From CAVUWL01 sp963700105 (GTDB lineage: Bacteria; Actinomycetota; Thermoleophilia; Solirubrobacterales; 70-9): a DNA stretch of 64,000 bases. The notes below the pieces were generated by a model that worked only from the letters and a program-made list of their open reading frames with translations, did no database searches and was not told the origin of the DNA. Shown here in pieces: positions 7,956 to 17,000 of this stretch (positions within the stretch are counted from its first letter, which is position 1; each line of letters opens with the position of its first letter). The stretch is from NCBI GenBank assembly GCA_963700105.1, contig CAVOWL010000006.1:1-64000 (forward strand). The letters are read 5' to 3'. The position numbers and the translations under genes are program-made.

Positions 7956-8171
7956 ATGAGAGTCACGCAGAAGGGGCAGGTGACGATTCCGCTTCGGATC
8001 AGAGAAGCGCTTGGCATTCGGCCGGGCAGCGAGGTGCAATTCGAGCTAGATCGCGAAGGCGCGCGGCTCGTCGCGGGCGAGGAGATGGCACGAAAGCAGG
8101 TGGCCGCTATGCGCGGCGCCGGCGACGTGAAGCTCAGCACCGATGAGATTCTGGCGCTCACCCGTCGGTGA
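7956..8171 (+). CDS. AbrB/MazE-type (SpoVT-AbrB) antitoxin
   Basis: 71 residues. The N-terminal swapped-hairpin DNA-binding fold is clear: VTQKGQVTIPLRIREALGI, then PGSEVQFELD. The C-terminal part (GDVKLSTDEILALTRR) is the toxin-binding tail common to VapB proteins of this type. It binds DNA as a dimer, represses its own operon and neutralises the PIN toxin. The stop TGA overlaps the toxin start as GTGA. It is likely translated from a leaderless mRNA, since no ribosome-binding site precedes the ATG. Confidence 0.88.
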   Translation: MRVTQKGQVTIPLRIREALGIRPGSEVQFELDREGARLVAGEEMARKQVAAMRGAGDVKLSTDEILALTRR

Positions 8172-8584
8172 GCGCCAGACCCGGCACGGTCGTTGATAGC
8201 AGCGTTCTACTCGATGTCTTCACCGAAGACGAGCGCTGGCTTGAGTGGTCAGAGCAGTCGCTGGCCAGGGTGATTGCCAGGGGTCCGATTGTTATCAACG
8301 CCGTTGTCCTGGCTGAGGTGGCACCGCGCTTCTCGCGGATCGAGGACCTGGAGGCGGCGCTGCCAGAGCAACTAATCGTCGAGGAACTGCCGCCTGCCGC
8401 CACGTTTCTTGCCGGACACGCCCACGCTTCCTACCGCCGGGCGGGCGGCGCCCGTGAGCAAATCCTCGCCGACTTCCTGATCGGCTCTCATGCCGCCGTC
8501 ACCGGTCGACCCCTGTTAACCCGCGACCCGCGGCGGGTCGCGGCATACCTACCCGGCACTGAATTGAACTCACCCGACGGTTGA
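8168..8584 (+). CDS. VapC-type PIN-domain RNase toxin
   Basis: 138 residues from GTG 8168. The four PIN acidic positions are present: Asp 10 (TVVDSSVLLD), Glu 50 (NAVVLAEV), Asp 102 (ILADFLIGSHA) and Asp 120 (LLTRDPRR). It is a Mg-dependent endoribonuclease expected to cut tRNA or rRNA when free of its antitoxin. Translation is coupled to the antitoxin by a 4-base overlap. This is the only toxin-antitoxin pair in the first 10 kb with no frameshift. Confidence 0.88.
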   Translation: MSARPGTVVDSSVLLDVFTEDERWLEWSEQSLARVIARGPIVINAVVLAEVAPRFSRIEDLEAALPEQLIVEELPPAATFLAGHAHASYRRAGGAREQILADFLIGSHAAVTGRPLLTRDPRRVAAYLPGTELNSPDG

Positions 8585-8886
8585 CACGGCAACACCGCGC
8601 TGCTTGGTCAGATGCGGGGGATCCGTCCTGCCACGGTCAGTAGGATTGGGTACCAATGCATCGGGTCGGTGTGTGGCCCCTGGGAGATTTTCAGTCGCTG
8701 GCGCCCTCTTCACAGAGTTTGACCCCCACCCCCAGGCAACTCAATCAAGGGAGGCGTCGATGCCATAAACTACTCCGCCGCCATGGCCTGCACCCGAGTT
8801 TGTTGGGCGGATGGAAATTAGTGGCACGGTCGCCCCAAGACCTGCGATTCTTGATTTGGGTTGAGCCCCAGCCGAAAGGAGCCGAG
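8585..8886. other. Intergenic region upstream of the SnoaL-like gene
   Basis: About 300 bases with no supported gene. A plus-strand frame from 8656 is open but has no family sequence before the SnoaL-like start at 8887. A good ribosome-binding site (AAAGGAG, about 8876-8882) sits at the right edge. Confidence 0.5.
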
Positions 8887-9402
8887 ATGAGCCCAGTTGA
8901 GACCGAGACTCTCTCTTCAGTTGAACGCGTCCGAGAGCTGTTTGAGACCGTGATAAATCAGCGCGACGCAGAGGCACTGCGCCCCTACTGGGCCGACGAT
9001 CTCGTTGAGGAGCTCCCGACGGGCACCTACCGGGGACCCGAGGAGATGGCAGGATACTTCGCCGAGGTCTTTGCAGCGCTTCCGGATTTCCACATCGAGC
9101 CCGAGCGAATCGCGGCGGACGGCGAGGCCGTGTTCGTCAAGTGGACGATGACCGGAACCTTCAATGGTGCCTCCTGGCAGGGTATCGAGCCAACCGGCGA
9201 CCGGATCGAGTTGAAAGGAATCGACTGCTTCACGGTCCGCGAGGGAAGGATCGTCCACAACGCGGCGGTCTTTGACCAGGTGTCATTCGGGCAGCAGATC
9301 GGGATGCTGCCGGCGAGGGACTCGCTCGGAGAGCGTGGAATGAAGGTGGCGTTCAACGCTCGTACAAAGCTAAAGCAGCGCTTCTCGCGGGGCGGCAGCT
9401 GA
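8887..9402 (+). CDS. SnoaL-like / ester cyclase family protein (NTF2 fold)
   Basis: 171 residues from ATG 8887, which follows AAAGGAG at good spacing. The frame is open back to 8656, but the extension lacks family features. Sequence such as VRELFETVINQRDAEALRPY, YRGPEEMAGYFAEVFAALPDF and DCFTVREGRIVH is typical of SnoaL-like proteins, small alpha+beta cone folds that include polyketide cyclases and many unassigned enzymes. The C-terminus is about 25 residues longer than usual and basic. The substrate is unknown; no polyketide genes are nearby. Confidence 0.8.
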   Translation: MSPVETETLSSVERVRELFETVINQRDAEALRPYWADDLVEELPTGTYRGPEEMAGYFAEVFAALPDFHIEPERIAADGEAVFVKWTMTGTFNGASWQGIEPTGDRIELKGIDCFTVREGRIVHNAAVFDQVSFGQQIGMLPARDSLGERGMKVAFNARTKLKQRFSRGGS

Positions 9403-9494
9403 GCAGCAACTCGGAGTACGTGGCCGACCTCCAGGACGTCCGCGCAGTCGGTGGGGACAAATCGAGGCTGCGGGTCCGCTGGCCCCCGGCGCGC

Positions 9495-10445
9495 TCACCC
9501 TTCCAAGAACCCCTCGCGCCGCGCCTCTCGGAGCCCCCGCCGTGTGACGAACCCTGCGCTCAGGTTGTAGGCAAACCTCGAGGCCGGCAGCCTGTAGCCC
9601 GACTGGGAGTGCGGTGCATATAGGACACGGCCAGTCGCAGAATCGACCTCCAGCCAGCCGGTGTGCTTGCGCTGTTGCTGGCCGACCACGTAGCGGGAGA
9701 ACCGGTGCCCGAGTAACCCGGCGCGCCGCCCGCCGGCCGGCAGAAGGTCGCCAGGAGCGCGCAGCAATACCCCCTGCTGCTCGGTTCCCGCAACGCCGAC
9801 CGCGACGATCATCGGAAATCCGTCGGCACCGACCCAGCCGAGCAGCAGGTTGGGCAACCGCGCGATCCTCTCCGCGGCTCGAAAGTGGTCGATCCGCGGA
9901 CCGACGCCCCTTGCGGGTGACCGTTGCGCCGATGGCATCTGGGCGAGCAGCGGGGTGCCGTAGACCTCGGGCGCGCTGATGCAGTCGAGGTCGGGGTAGG
10001 CGATCACCCGCGCGACTGCGATCTCGACGTTGACACGCCAGTGATAGGCGCGCAGCCACCGCTCCCAAATGGGACCCACGTCGCGAGGCTGCCCGCCGCG
10101 GCGCTCCCAGTTCTCTCTCATCACATCCAGCCAAGCGTCGGGATCTGTCAACGAAGAAAGAGAGGCGCTGCCCTGCACCAGGACGAACTCGGGTCGGTCA
10201 TTGAGGCCGTGTTCACGGGTGTGAAAGGCGAGTGCGACCTTGGGATTGGCCCGTATTCGCTCCAGCTTTCGCCACATCCCGAGCGAGCTGTTGATCGTCA
10301 CAGTGCCCAGCTCGCGGTCTTGAAGCGCGAAGTTTGTCACCGGCGTCAGCACGACGCCGCTCGCCGGAGTCTGGTGCGCGAACGCCGCCGCCTGATCGCC
10401 GCTGAGAATCTCCTCGACGCTGTCGGGCCAACTCGCGGCAGTCAT
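9495..10445 (-). CDS. Pyridoxamine 5'-phosphate oxidase-like FMN-binding split-barrel protein
   Basis: 316 residues. The N-terminal half reads as a split barrel: GVVLTPVTNFALQDRELGTV, TINSSLGMWRKLERIRANPK, VALAFHTREHG, then FVLVQGSASL, the typical order of PPOX-like flavin proteins. The C-terminal half (from about 190) repeats a barrel-like pattern with LLLGWVGADGFPMIVAV, so this may be a tandem two-barrel member. It is likely a cytosolic FMN or F420 oxidoreductase of unknown substrate. It diverges from the MarR gene across a 95-base region carrying an inverted repeat, so it may be controlled by that regulator. Confidence 0.75.
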   Translation of the reverse strand: MTAASWPDSVEEILSGDQAAAFAHQTPASGVVLTPVTNFALQDRELGTVTINSSLGMWRKLERIRANPKVALAFHTREHGLNDRPEFVLVQGSASLSSLTDPDAWLDVMRENWERRGGQPRDVGPIWERWLRAYHWRVNVEIAVARVIAYPDLDCISAPEVYGTPLLAQMPSAQRSPARGVGPRIDHFRAAERIARLPNLLLGWVGADGFPMIVAVGVAGTEQQGVLLRAPGDLLPAGGRRAGLLGHRFSRYVVGQQQRKHTGWLEVDSATGRVLYAPHSQSGYRLPASRFAYNLSAGFVTRRGLREARREGFLEG

Positions 10446-10470
10446 AAGTTTCGATGCTCGCCCACATTAG

Positions 10471-10497
10471 ATGAGCTGCGAACTAATGATAGCTCAT
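10471..10497. promoter_or_regulatory. Inverted repeat in the divergent PPOX/MarR promoter region
   Basis: ATGAGCT (10471-10477) and AGCTCAT (10491-10497) form a perfect 7-base dyad with a 13-base spacer, with AT-rich sequence following (TATATCTA, 10497-10504). Its place between the divergent flavoprotein and MarR genes is that of a MarR operator controlling both. Binding is inferred. Confidence 0.5.
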
Positions 10498-10540
10498 ATA
10501 TCTAGGGGCCACGTCACCGAACGCCGCTACGCTTTCCGAG

Positions 10541-11002
10541 ATGGATCCGCTTTTCGAGTTCGCCCTGTCGGTCAAGGCAATCCAGCGAGAGCTCGAGCGC
10601 CAGACCAACGATGTGATGCGCCCGCTCGGCTTGACCGGACCTCAAGCCGACGCCCTCGTTCTCATAGGCCAAGCCGGACCAATTTCACTGAAGGCGCTTG
10701 GAGACCTACTGATCGCTGAGGCCGGGCATCCCAGTCGACTCGTCGATCGCCTCGTCGCCGCTAGGCTGGTCGAGCGACGTGCAGCCGAGGCAGATCGTCG
10801 GCGCATAGAGCTTTCACTGACTCGAAAAGGTCGTGGCCTTGAAAAGCGGGTGCTCGCGGCCCGTGAGCGAGTCTTGGAGCTCGCTCGCCAAATTGTCGGA
10901 GATCGCGATCTGGAGCCAACGCTCGGTCTCTTTCGAGAACTGACCCAATACACAGCCTACGGCGAGCTGATCGACCGCAGGCGTGCACTGCTTGACCGCT
11001 GA
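10541..11002 (+). CDS. MarR-family transcriptional regulator
   Basis: 153 residues, normal for the family. The winged helix spans about residues 20-105: LTGPQADALVLIGQAGPISL, then LIAEAGHPSRLVDRLVAARL (recognition helix), and the wing around RRAAEADRRRIELSLTRKG. The N- and C-terminal helices form the dimer. It is probably a local repressor of itself and the divergent split-barrel flavoprotein gene, with the dyad at 10471-10497 as the likely site. No classical ribosome-binding site is seen. Confidence 0.88.
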   Translation: MDPLFEFALSVKAIQRELERQTNDVMRPLGLTGPQADALVLIGQAGPISLKALGDLLIAEAGHPSRLVDRLVAARLVERRAAEADRRRIELSLTRKGRGLEKRVLAARERVLELARQIVGDRDLEPTLGLFRELTQYTAYGELIDRRRALLDR

Positions 11003-11264
11003 TGCTGCTCGGCTAAAGGAGGACGATTCGAGCCCCCAAGCGAGTTCTCGCCGGGACCGGCGATGCGATTCGAGCCAGGTATTCGCACAAGCTCCGCGGC
11101 GGAAGCAAAAAGCTGGGTGTGGCCAGTGACGTCGGATTATGGTCAAGCAAGAGATCTGGACAGTCGCGGCGCTGGGACCCCCAACGGCCCGGGCCGCTCA
11201 GCGCTAATGCGCCAAAAAGAGATCGCCACCTGCGTAGGGAGCGACCCCTCAACGCGCCAGCCCG

Positions 11265-14072
11265 CTAAATGCGATGGAGCTTGATGCGGCGCTTTGCCCG
11301 CTTGTGCTTCTTCGCCTTACAGGCCGTCTTGGTCTTGACCTGTTGGGTCAGCGTTTTGCCGTTTTGGGCGTTGTATTCGACCGTGGAGACCGTCGGGGCG
11401 CTGCAGAGACTCTGGGTGTTTGAGAGGTAGCCCTGGGTGCCGCCGAAGAGAGTGAAGCGGAAGTGCCCGATTGGGGCGTCGGGGATTACAGGGACGATGG
11501 TTTTGAGGCGGCCGTTTTGGACCGAGGAGGATTCGGCCTCGGGCATCAGCGTCACCTGCCCGCCGAGGATGAAGGCGAGGTGGGGCAGGACTCCGTAACC
11601 CGATACCGCGTAGACGGGACCCCTGAGCGGTGCTTCAAGCAATGGGGTTTCGGTGATCGCTTCGCCGATCGCCTGGCGTCCTGCGCACTTGTCGGAGGCG
11701 AGTTCTGATCGGTCGCAGATATTGCCGAGGTGGCGCTGATCGATCTCGAAGGCTTTGGGTAGGGTGACCGAGAGCGATTTGATGTTTGCGTCCCCGGGGG
11801 TGGTATTCAGTTCGATCGCCAGGCTCGGGTCCTGGCTGCGATTGGTTGCCTTTCGGCCACCGAGTTGGGTGATCGCCATCTTGGGTGCGAAGGGTAGGGA
11901 CGAGCAGTTGACCGCAACAAACGGCGAGGAGAAGTTGGCCACGGTGCCCTGATTGCCGATGCCTTCAGATGCCACCGAGAAGGGGCTGCAATTGGTTGGG
12001 TTGATCATGAAGTTGGGTTTTTCGATGTTGACCTGGATCGAGCGCATCCGGATCGGAATGCCACCGATGATCGAGGGGACGGTTTCGGAGTCGGCGATCA
12101 CGTGGGCGTCAAGAGGGTCGATGTGAAGGGCGACGCGGACCACGACTGTGCCGTAGTCATAGGGACCGGCGAGGGCCGGAGTGATCGCCACAAGTGACAG
12201 CGGGGCGCCCTGGAAGGGTCCCGCCATATAGATCTTCCCGATAGCGTGGAAGGGATGGGAACCGGGGCCGGCGGCGACGTTAGAGGTACCGATTTCTGAG
12301 GAGGCGGGGCAGCTGGGGTCAGCCTCCTCGGTGCGACCGAGGGTCTCTGCAGCCTGAGCGATCGAGGCCTCGGGGCAGTAGGTGACACCGTGCAGGTTCG
12401 CGGTCAGCCCGGGGGGCATCGTGAAGTTCAGCTTGCCGAGGTACTGATCCCCGTCTTCGCGGTTTAGCTTCAGGGTGAAGGAGGAGAAGGCACCCGCGAT
12501 TGGATTGGAGGTACCTGCTTCTAGGGTTGGGTTGAAGGGGCGGGCTTGGCCTGGACAATCGGTGTGGTGAGGACCGGATTCAAGACCGAAGATCTGGCTC
12601 GATTGTTGTTCCGCAAGTGTCGTATTCCAAGGATAGAACTCCGCCCGAGTCGTGTAGATCGTGCAGCTGATCGGCGTCGCCATCAATGCCCTTTCGCCGG
12701 AGAACAGATGCAGTTTGAAGTTTTCGAACGGGACCTCCGGCAGGTTTTCAAAATCGGCCGTGAGCTGCCCGGTTTCGGGGTCGGGGCTGAATGAGCCCAC
12801 TAGCTTGGCGTTAATTCCAAACCCCGAGGCAACCAGAAAGAGCCGGTACTGGTTACCGGGCTTTGGCTCACCGATATATACCGCCCCTTCCAAGGGACCA
12901 TTCAGAGCCTGTGTTTCTATCTCAAATGTGCCGATCTTTGAACTATTCGGGCATTCGGCAGGACCCTCCGAGCCGAAATTTGCCTGTGCATCGGCGCAGG
13001 CAACCTGGCCGTCAGCAGCATCAGGATTGATCGTGAAGCCTTCTGGGAAGGTCACCGTGGCCGATTTGAGCTCTGAGGGAGAGGCTGCGAAGCCGAGAAA
13101 CTGGGGGGCGCTGAGCTCGAGGTTGAGGCCCGACGGCGCATCGGTTTCGGCTGTGGTCGGGCTTGCGTAGAGGACAGGGTTAAAGACCTCCAGATCGCAC
13201 TTGGTCGTTTCTGGGTATTCAGCGTCTTTGACCGAGAGGTGTTCAGGGTCCTGGTAGGTCTGGACTTCAAGGCTCGTTTTCAGCGGGGCTCCGGTGCAGG
13301 TAGTCGGATTGTCGGTCAGGGGCTCCACCGGGATGCTCGCCGCGACTGGCGCGCCCAAACAGCCGGTACCGATCACCGCCGGGCAGTTCGACGGTTCACC
13401 CGGGGCGCCTTTCGGAAAGCGTTCGGAGTTGTGAGATTCATCAGCTGGAAAGCCCCAGAAGGTCATATTGGCGGCCGCTAGTGGGGTGACCTGGGTGATG
13501 TCTTGGACGGTGAAGCTGAGGCCATAGTCGGTGGTGGTCCGAACCCCCACTGGGATACTGATCGGGATATTTAGGGTCGGCACGATAAACGCGAACAGCG
13601 CAGTTTGGCTGACCTGGGGTTCGAGGTCAAAGATCGGTGCCGTGCCTAGGAGATATTTCGAACTACCTTCATAGTTGGCATAGACGGTGATCAAGCCGGC
13701 CTGAGAGTTGGATGGGCACTGGTCCAAGGCGAAATCAGCCGAGGTGCAGTGGGTGATCGCGTACGGATTACCGAAGACGCCCTGGGGGGCGTTGAAGATT
13801 ACGTTGCGGGCGGCTTCGGGTGCTCCGGGGCTTTCAAGCGCGAAGGTCGTGGTGAGATTTGGATGCCCACCAGCCTGGGTGTTTGAGGTAGTGGTGGTGA
13901 AGGATTGGATCGCCTCACTCGCCTTCGCGGGCCCGGCAAAAAAAGCAGCAGCGATCAAGACGGCCGCGATGCCGAGCATCGCGCTCAAGGCGCGGTGATT
14001 CGTTGCGGTAGCTGCGGACCCGCTGACCTGGGTGCCAATCATCTCCGCTGGCGCGCTATGTGGCTCAACCAT
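11265..14072 (-). CDS. A''1: secreted four-module two-cysteine repeat protein
   Basis: 935 residues from ATG 14070-14072. A signal peptide has its core at about 32-48 and cleavage near AKA|SEA (51). The rest is built from four divergent copies of one module. Each has an L-P-x-G/A-F-like strand, a Cys, a second Cys (usually Cys-Pro) 9-25 residues on, S-x-I/A-G, and then P-L-x-G-x-V-Y. The paired-Cys parts read CTSADFALDQCPSNSQAG, CADAQANF...CPNSSKIG, CPEASIAQ...CPASSEIG and CDRSELASDKCAGRQAIG. The tail is TLTQQVKTKTAC followed by about 17 mainly basic residues. I can assign no named family. It is last in its operon and starts inside the B1 stop region, so it is probably translated by coupling. 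Function is unknown; surface location is inferred. Confidence 0.8.
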   Translation of the reverse strand: MVEPHSAPAEMIGTQVSGSAATATNHRALSAMLGIAAVLIAAAFFAGPAKASEAIQSFTTTTSNTQAGGHPNLTTTFALESPGAPEAARNVIFNAPQGVFGNPYAITHCTSADFALDQCPSNSQAGLITVYANYEGSSKYLLGTAPIFDLEPQVSQTALFAFIVPTLNIPISIPVGVRTTTDYGLSFTVQDITQVTPLAAANMTFWGFPADESHNSERFPKGAPGEPSNCPAVIGTGCLGAPVAASIPVEPLTDNPTTCTGAPLKTSLEVQTYQDPEHLSVKDAEYPETTKCDLEVFNPVLYASPTTAETDAPSGLNLELSAPQFLGFAASPSELKSATVTFPEGFTINPDAADGQVACADAQANFGSEGPAECPNSSKIGTFEIETQALNGPLEGAVYIGEPKPGNQYRLFLVASGFGINAKLVGSFSPDPETGQLTADFENLPEVPFENFKLHLFSGERALMATPISCTIYTTRAEFYPWNTTLAEQQSSQIFGLESGPHHTDCPGQARPFNPTLEAGTSNPIAGAFSSFTLKLNREDGDQYLGKLNFTMPPGLTANLHGVTYCPEASIAQAAETLGRTEEADPSCPASSEIGTSNVAAGPGSHPFHAIGKIYMAGPFQGAPLSLVAITPALAGPYDYGTVVVRVALHIDPLDAHVIADSETVPSIIGGIPIRMRSIQVNIEKPNFMINPTNCSPFSVASEGIGNQGTVANFSSPFVAVNCSSLPFAPKMAITQLGGRKATNRSQDPSLAIELNTTPGDANIKSLSVTLPKAFEIDQRHLGNICDRSELASDKCAGRQAIGEAITETPLLEAPLRGPVYAVSGYGVLPHLAFILGGQVTLMPEAESSSVQNGRLKTIVPVIPDAPIGHFRFTLFGGTQGYLSNTQSLCSAPTVSTVEYNAQNGKTLTQQVKTKTACKAKKHKRAKRRIKLHRI

Positions 14073-17000
14073 GGTGGTGGGCCTTTCGACGGTGGCGATG
14101 CTTGCGCAGGTGCACCCTCACGCAGTTGCCATGCTTTTTCACGAGACCCGCCTTACATCTCTTCACCCCGGACCCGCCACGATTACCAACCGGGGTACCA
14201 GCGATGGTTTTAATCATCGGCGCAGCTGGTGCCTGACTGCCGGCTCCGTGGCACTCATCAGAGGCCTTGCACTGGATTTCAGGCGGCGAATAGGAGAAGC
14301 CGCCGAGCTCGCGGGCGTCATAAATTCTGACGCTGGTTCCGTTTTCGTCCTGTTCGGCCAGTTTGTCGCGGGTGAAAAAATAGGCGTCGGTACCGTCGGC
14401 GCTGATCCCGAGCAGACTCGATGCAAAGGGGCTTGAACCGGTCGAGATCAGCTGCAGGCAACCGGCGGCCGCTTCACAGGTCGCCCCCGGAACAGGTTTT
14501 CCTTCGTGTTCGAGTTCAAACCCCTTGGGCTCCCACTCATAGACGTCTTCGAGTTCGTTCAGGTCGCGGTCGACCAGCCCTTCGGTCGAATTGAAGAACA
14601 CGCGGCCATCGTTGCTGAGGCTGAGACCGTTGGGAGCCAGTGTCGCTTCACCGGTGGCCTGCTCGGTCGTGGGGTTACACGACGCACATCGGAGTTCTTC
14701 AACGGGTGCGTCATAGCGATAGATCTCACGGTGAGCTGCGTTGTCATAGCCGGTCAGCGGCAGCGCCGATGGAAACACGGCGTAGTCACCACTCGGAGTG
14801 ACCTCAAAATCGGCGCTGTTGCGAGCTCCAGGAGAGCTGACGCTGTCGATGACGGCTGAATTGTCGGTGCGGGTGTCCAAAGGCACCGCCCCCGGTCCGT
14901 ACAGTGCGACGTTTGCGTAGCCGGGGTTGGAGATCGCGAGAGTTCCTGAATTCGCCGCTAGGCTGATCGAGCTGGAGAGCAGACCCGAGCCGATCGCACT
15001 CCCGAACAATTCTCCCGAGGAATCAAACTCAGATACCTGATCACCTTCATCGACATAGACATCGTTGTCGGAGGGATCTACCGCCACCCCAAATGACGGG
15101 TTGGCGTCGAGCGTTTTTAGTTCGTTGCCGGAAGGACCGTAAATCTCGGTACTCCCTCTGGCGCCGGATTCACCCCCACCGTTGACGACGTAGATATCCC
15201 CAGTGGAGGAGTTGACTGCAAGTCCGGTTGGATGGGGAATCGTCGTGAACTGCTTGATCAAGGCGCCGGACGCTTCAAAGACATCAACTTCGGAGCTGTA
15301 GTAGCTGCTCACATAAAGGTCTCCATTGGTTTGATCGAGCGCCACCCCGCTGGGAGCTTCAGCTTCGAACGAAGATAGTCGTTCCCCGGAAGAGCTGTAT
15401 TTCTGCACAGAACCACGCCAGTTGGGGACATAGAGGTCACCATTGGATTGGTCAATGGCGAGCTCGCAGGGTAGATGTCCGTCCCCGTGGATGCCTGGAA
15501 CAATCAGAACTCCATGGCTTCCGAAGCTGGTCACTGCATGACCTGACGGTTCGAACTCCTGCACCGTACCGCTGCCGCTATCTTCGGTCGTGATATCGAG
15601 CACGTAGACATCGCCGGTGGAGTCATCGATTGCAACGCCCGCCGGCTTTTGAAAAGACCCGAAGGAGCGCAGGTATGGATGGGCGGAGGGAGGCAGCGCC
15701 GCATTTGCGCTCGACTCCAGGGTCGCCACAAAGTGAGGAGCGCCTCCCGGGCGAACGACGTAGAGGTTGGGGGCGTTCGGGACGCCTTCAGAGCCGTCGA
15801 GCTGCTCGGGGGAGAGGAAGTAGATCGTGCCATCGCCTGAGGCCACTCCCCCACCCCCGCCGATCGCGACGTCACCGCAGTTAGCTTCAGATCCGGTCGT
15901 GTTCCAGTGGACGTGCTTGGTGTTTGAGGCGGGATCACAGCTGGCGCTATCGCCGGGCTGTCCGGGGGTTTCGGTTTCTCCTTTGGAGATCAGGGTGAGC
16001 GGCTTTCCTTCTTCCCACATGTAGATGTCTGGGCCGCTGTGGGCGCTGTCTTGGTTGGTCAGATGTTCTTCAGAGGAGAAGAAGACCTTGGTGCCATCGG
16101 AGGTCATCCCGTCAAAGAGGACGCCACCTTTGGCTCCTGGGGTCAGTTCGGTCGTTTTGGAGGAGTCCCCGACGTTCATGTAGAGGTGCCAGTACTTGGC
16201 GTTGCCAACTTCGGAGACGAGCTGGCCGATCAGGATGTGGGAGCCATCGGAGGAGATATCGAGCTCGCCGATGCCCGAGCCGCTCATCGTTTGACCTGAG
16301 GGGGTCTTTGAGACGACCTTGGTTTCTTCGGTCTTCAGGTTTCGGTCATAGATCGAGAGGTCGGTGCCGTTGTTGTTTCCTTCGGGCTCAAACTGGGATT
16401 TGGAGCCAAAGATGAAGTGTTCGCCGTTGGCGGAGAGGTCCTTGCCGATGAAGCCTTCGGGCTTGGCTTTGGGTTGGGGGATAGAGCCGGCCATGCCCTG
16501 CACCAGTTCTCCGTTTGGCAGGTGGATCGGCTCGCCGGTTTCTGTCTGGCCGGGGCCAAAGCAGGGCGAGCAGATTTCTTCACCGCCAAAGGCCAGGGTG
16601 TCTAGGCTTGCGTCTGCTTCCAGCAGGGTCGAGGCGAAGGGGCCTTTGGCTGAGGGATCGTTGGCGGGGATGCCGACGTATTTGGTGCTCCAGCCTTCGG
16701 GGCCGCGGGTGGCGACGTAGGGGTCGACGCCGTGGTTGGTCGGGATATCCGGTTCCCGGGATGCCGCCGTCGTGGACGCCGTAGAGGACCTGCGGTTCTC
16801 CGGAGGGGCTCTGCGCTTCGGGGTAGGAGCCGAAGGGAGTCTCCCCGGCAACGAGATTGGACTCAACGTCATAACCGTCGGAATTGGTCGCCGAGACCAA
16901 CTCGTAAGCGCGGCAGTCGAGCAAGTGCGTGGCACCGGTCTGCTGGCGGACGTGGGAGTTTGGGCAAGAATCGGTGAACGAGGGGGTGAAAGCGAAGGTT

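Noticed and set aside
8581..8610. TTGACA at 8581 as a promoter for the SnoaL-like gene
   Set aside because: No acceptable -10 element at 16-19 bases, and it lies right at the VapC stop codon, about 300 bases from the gene.
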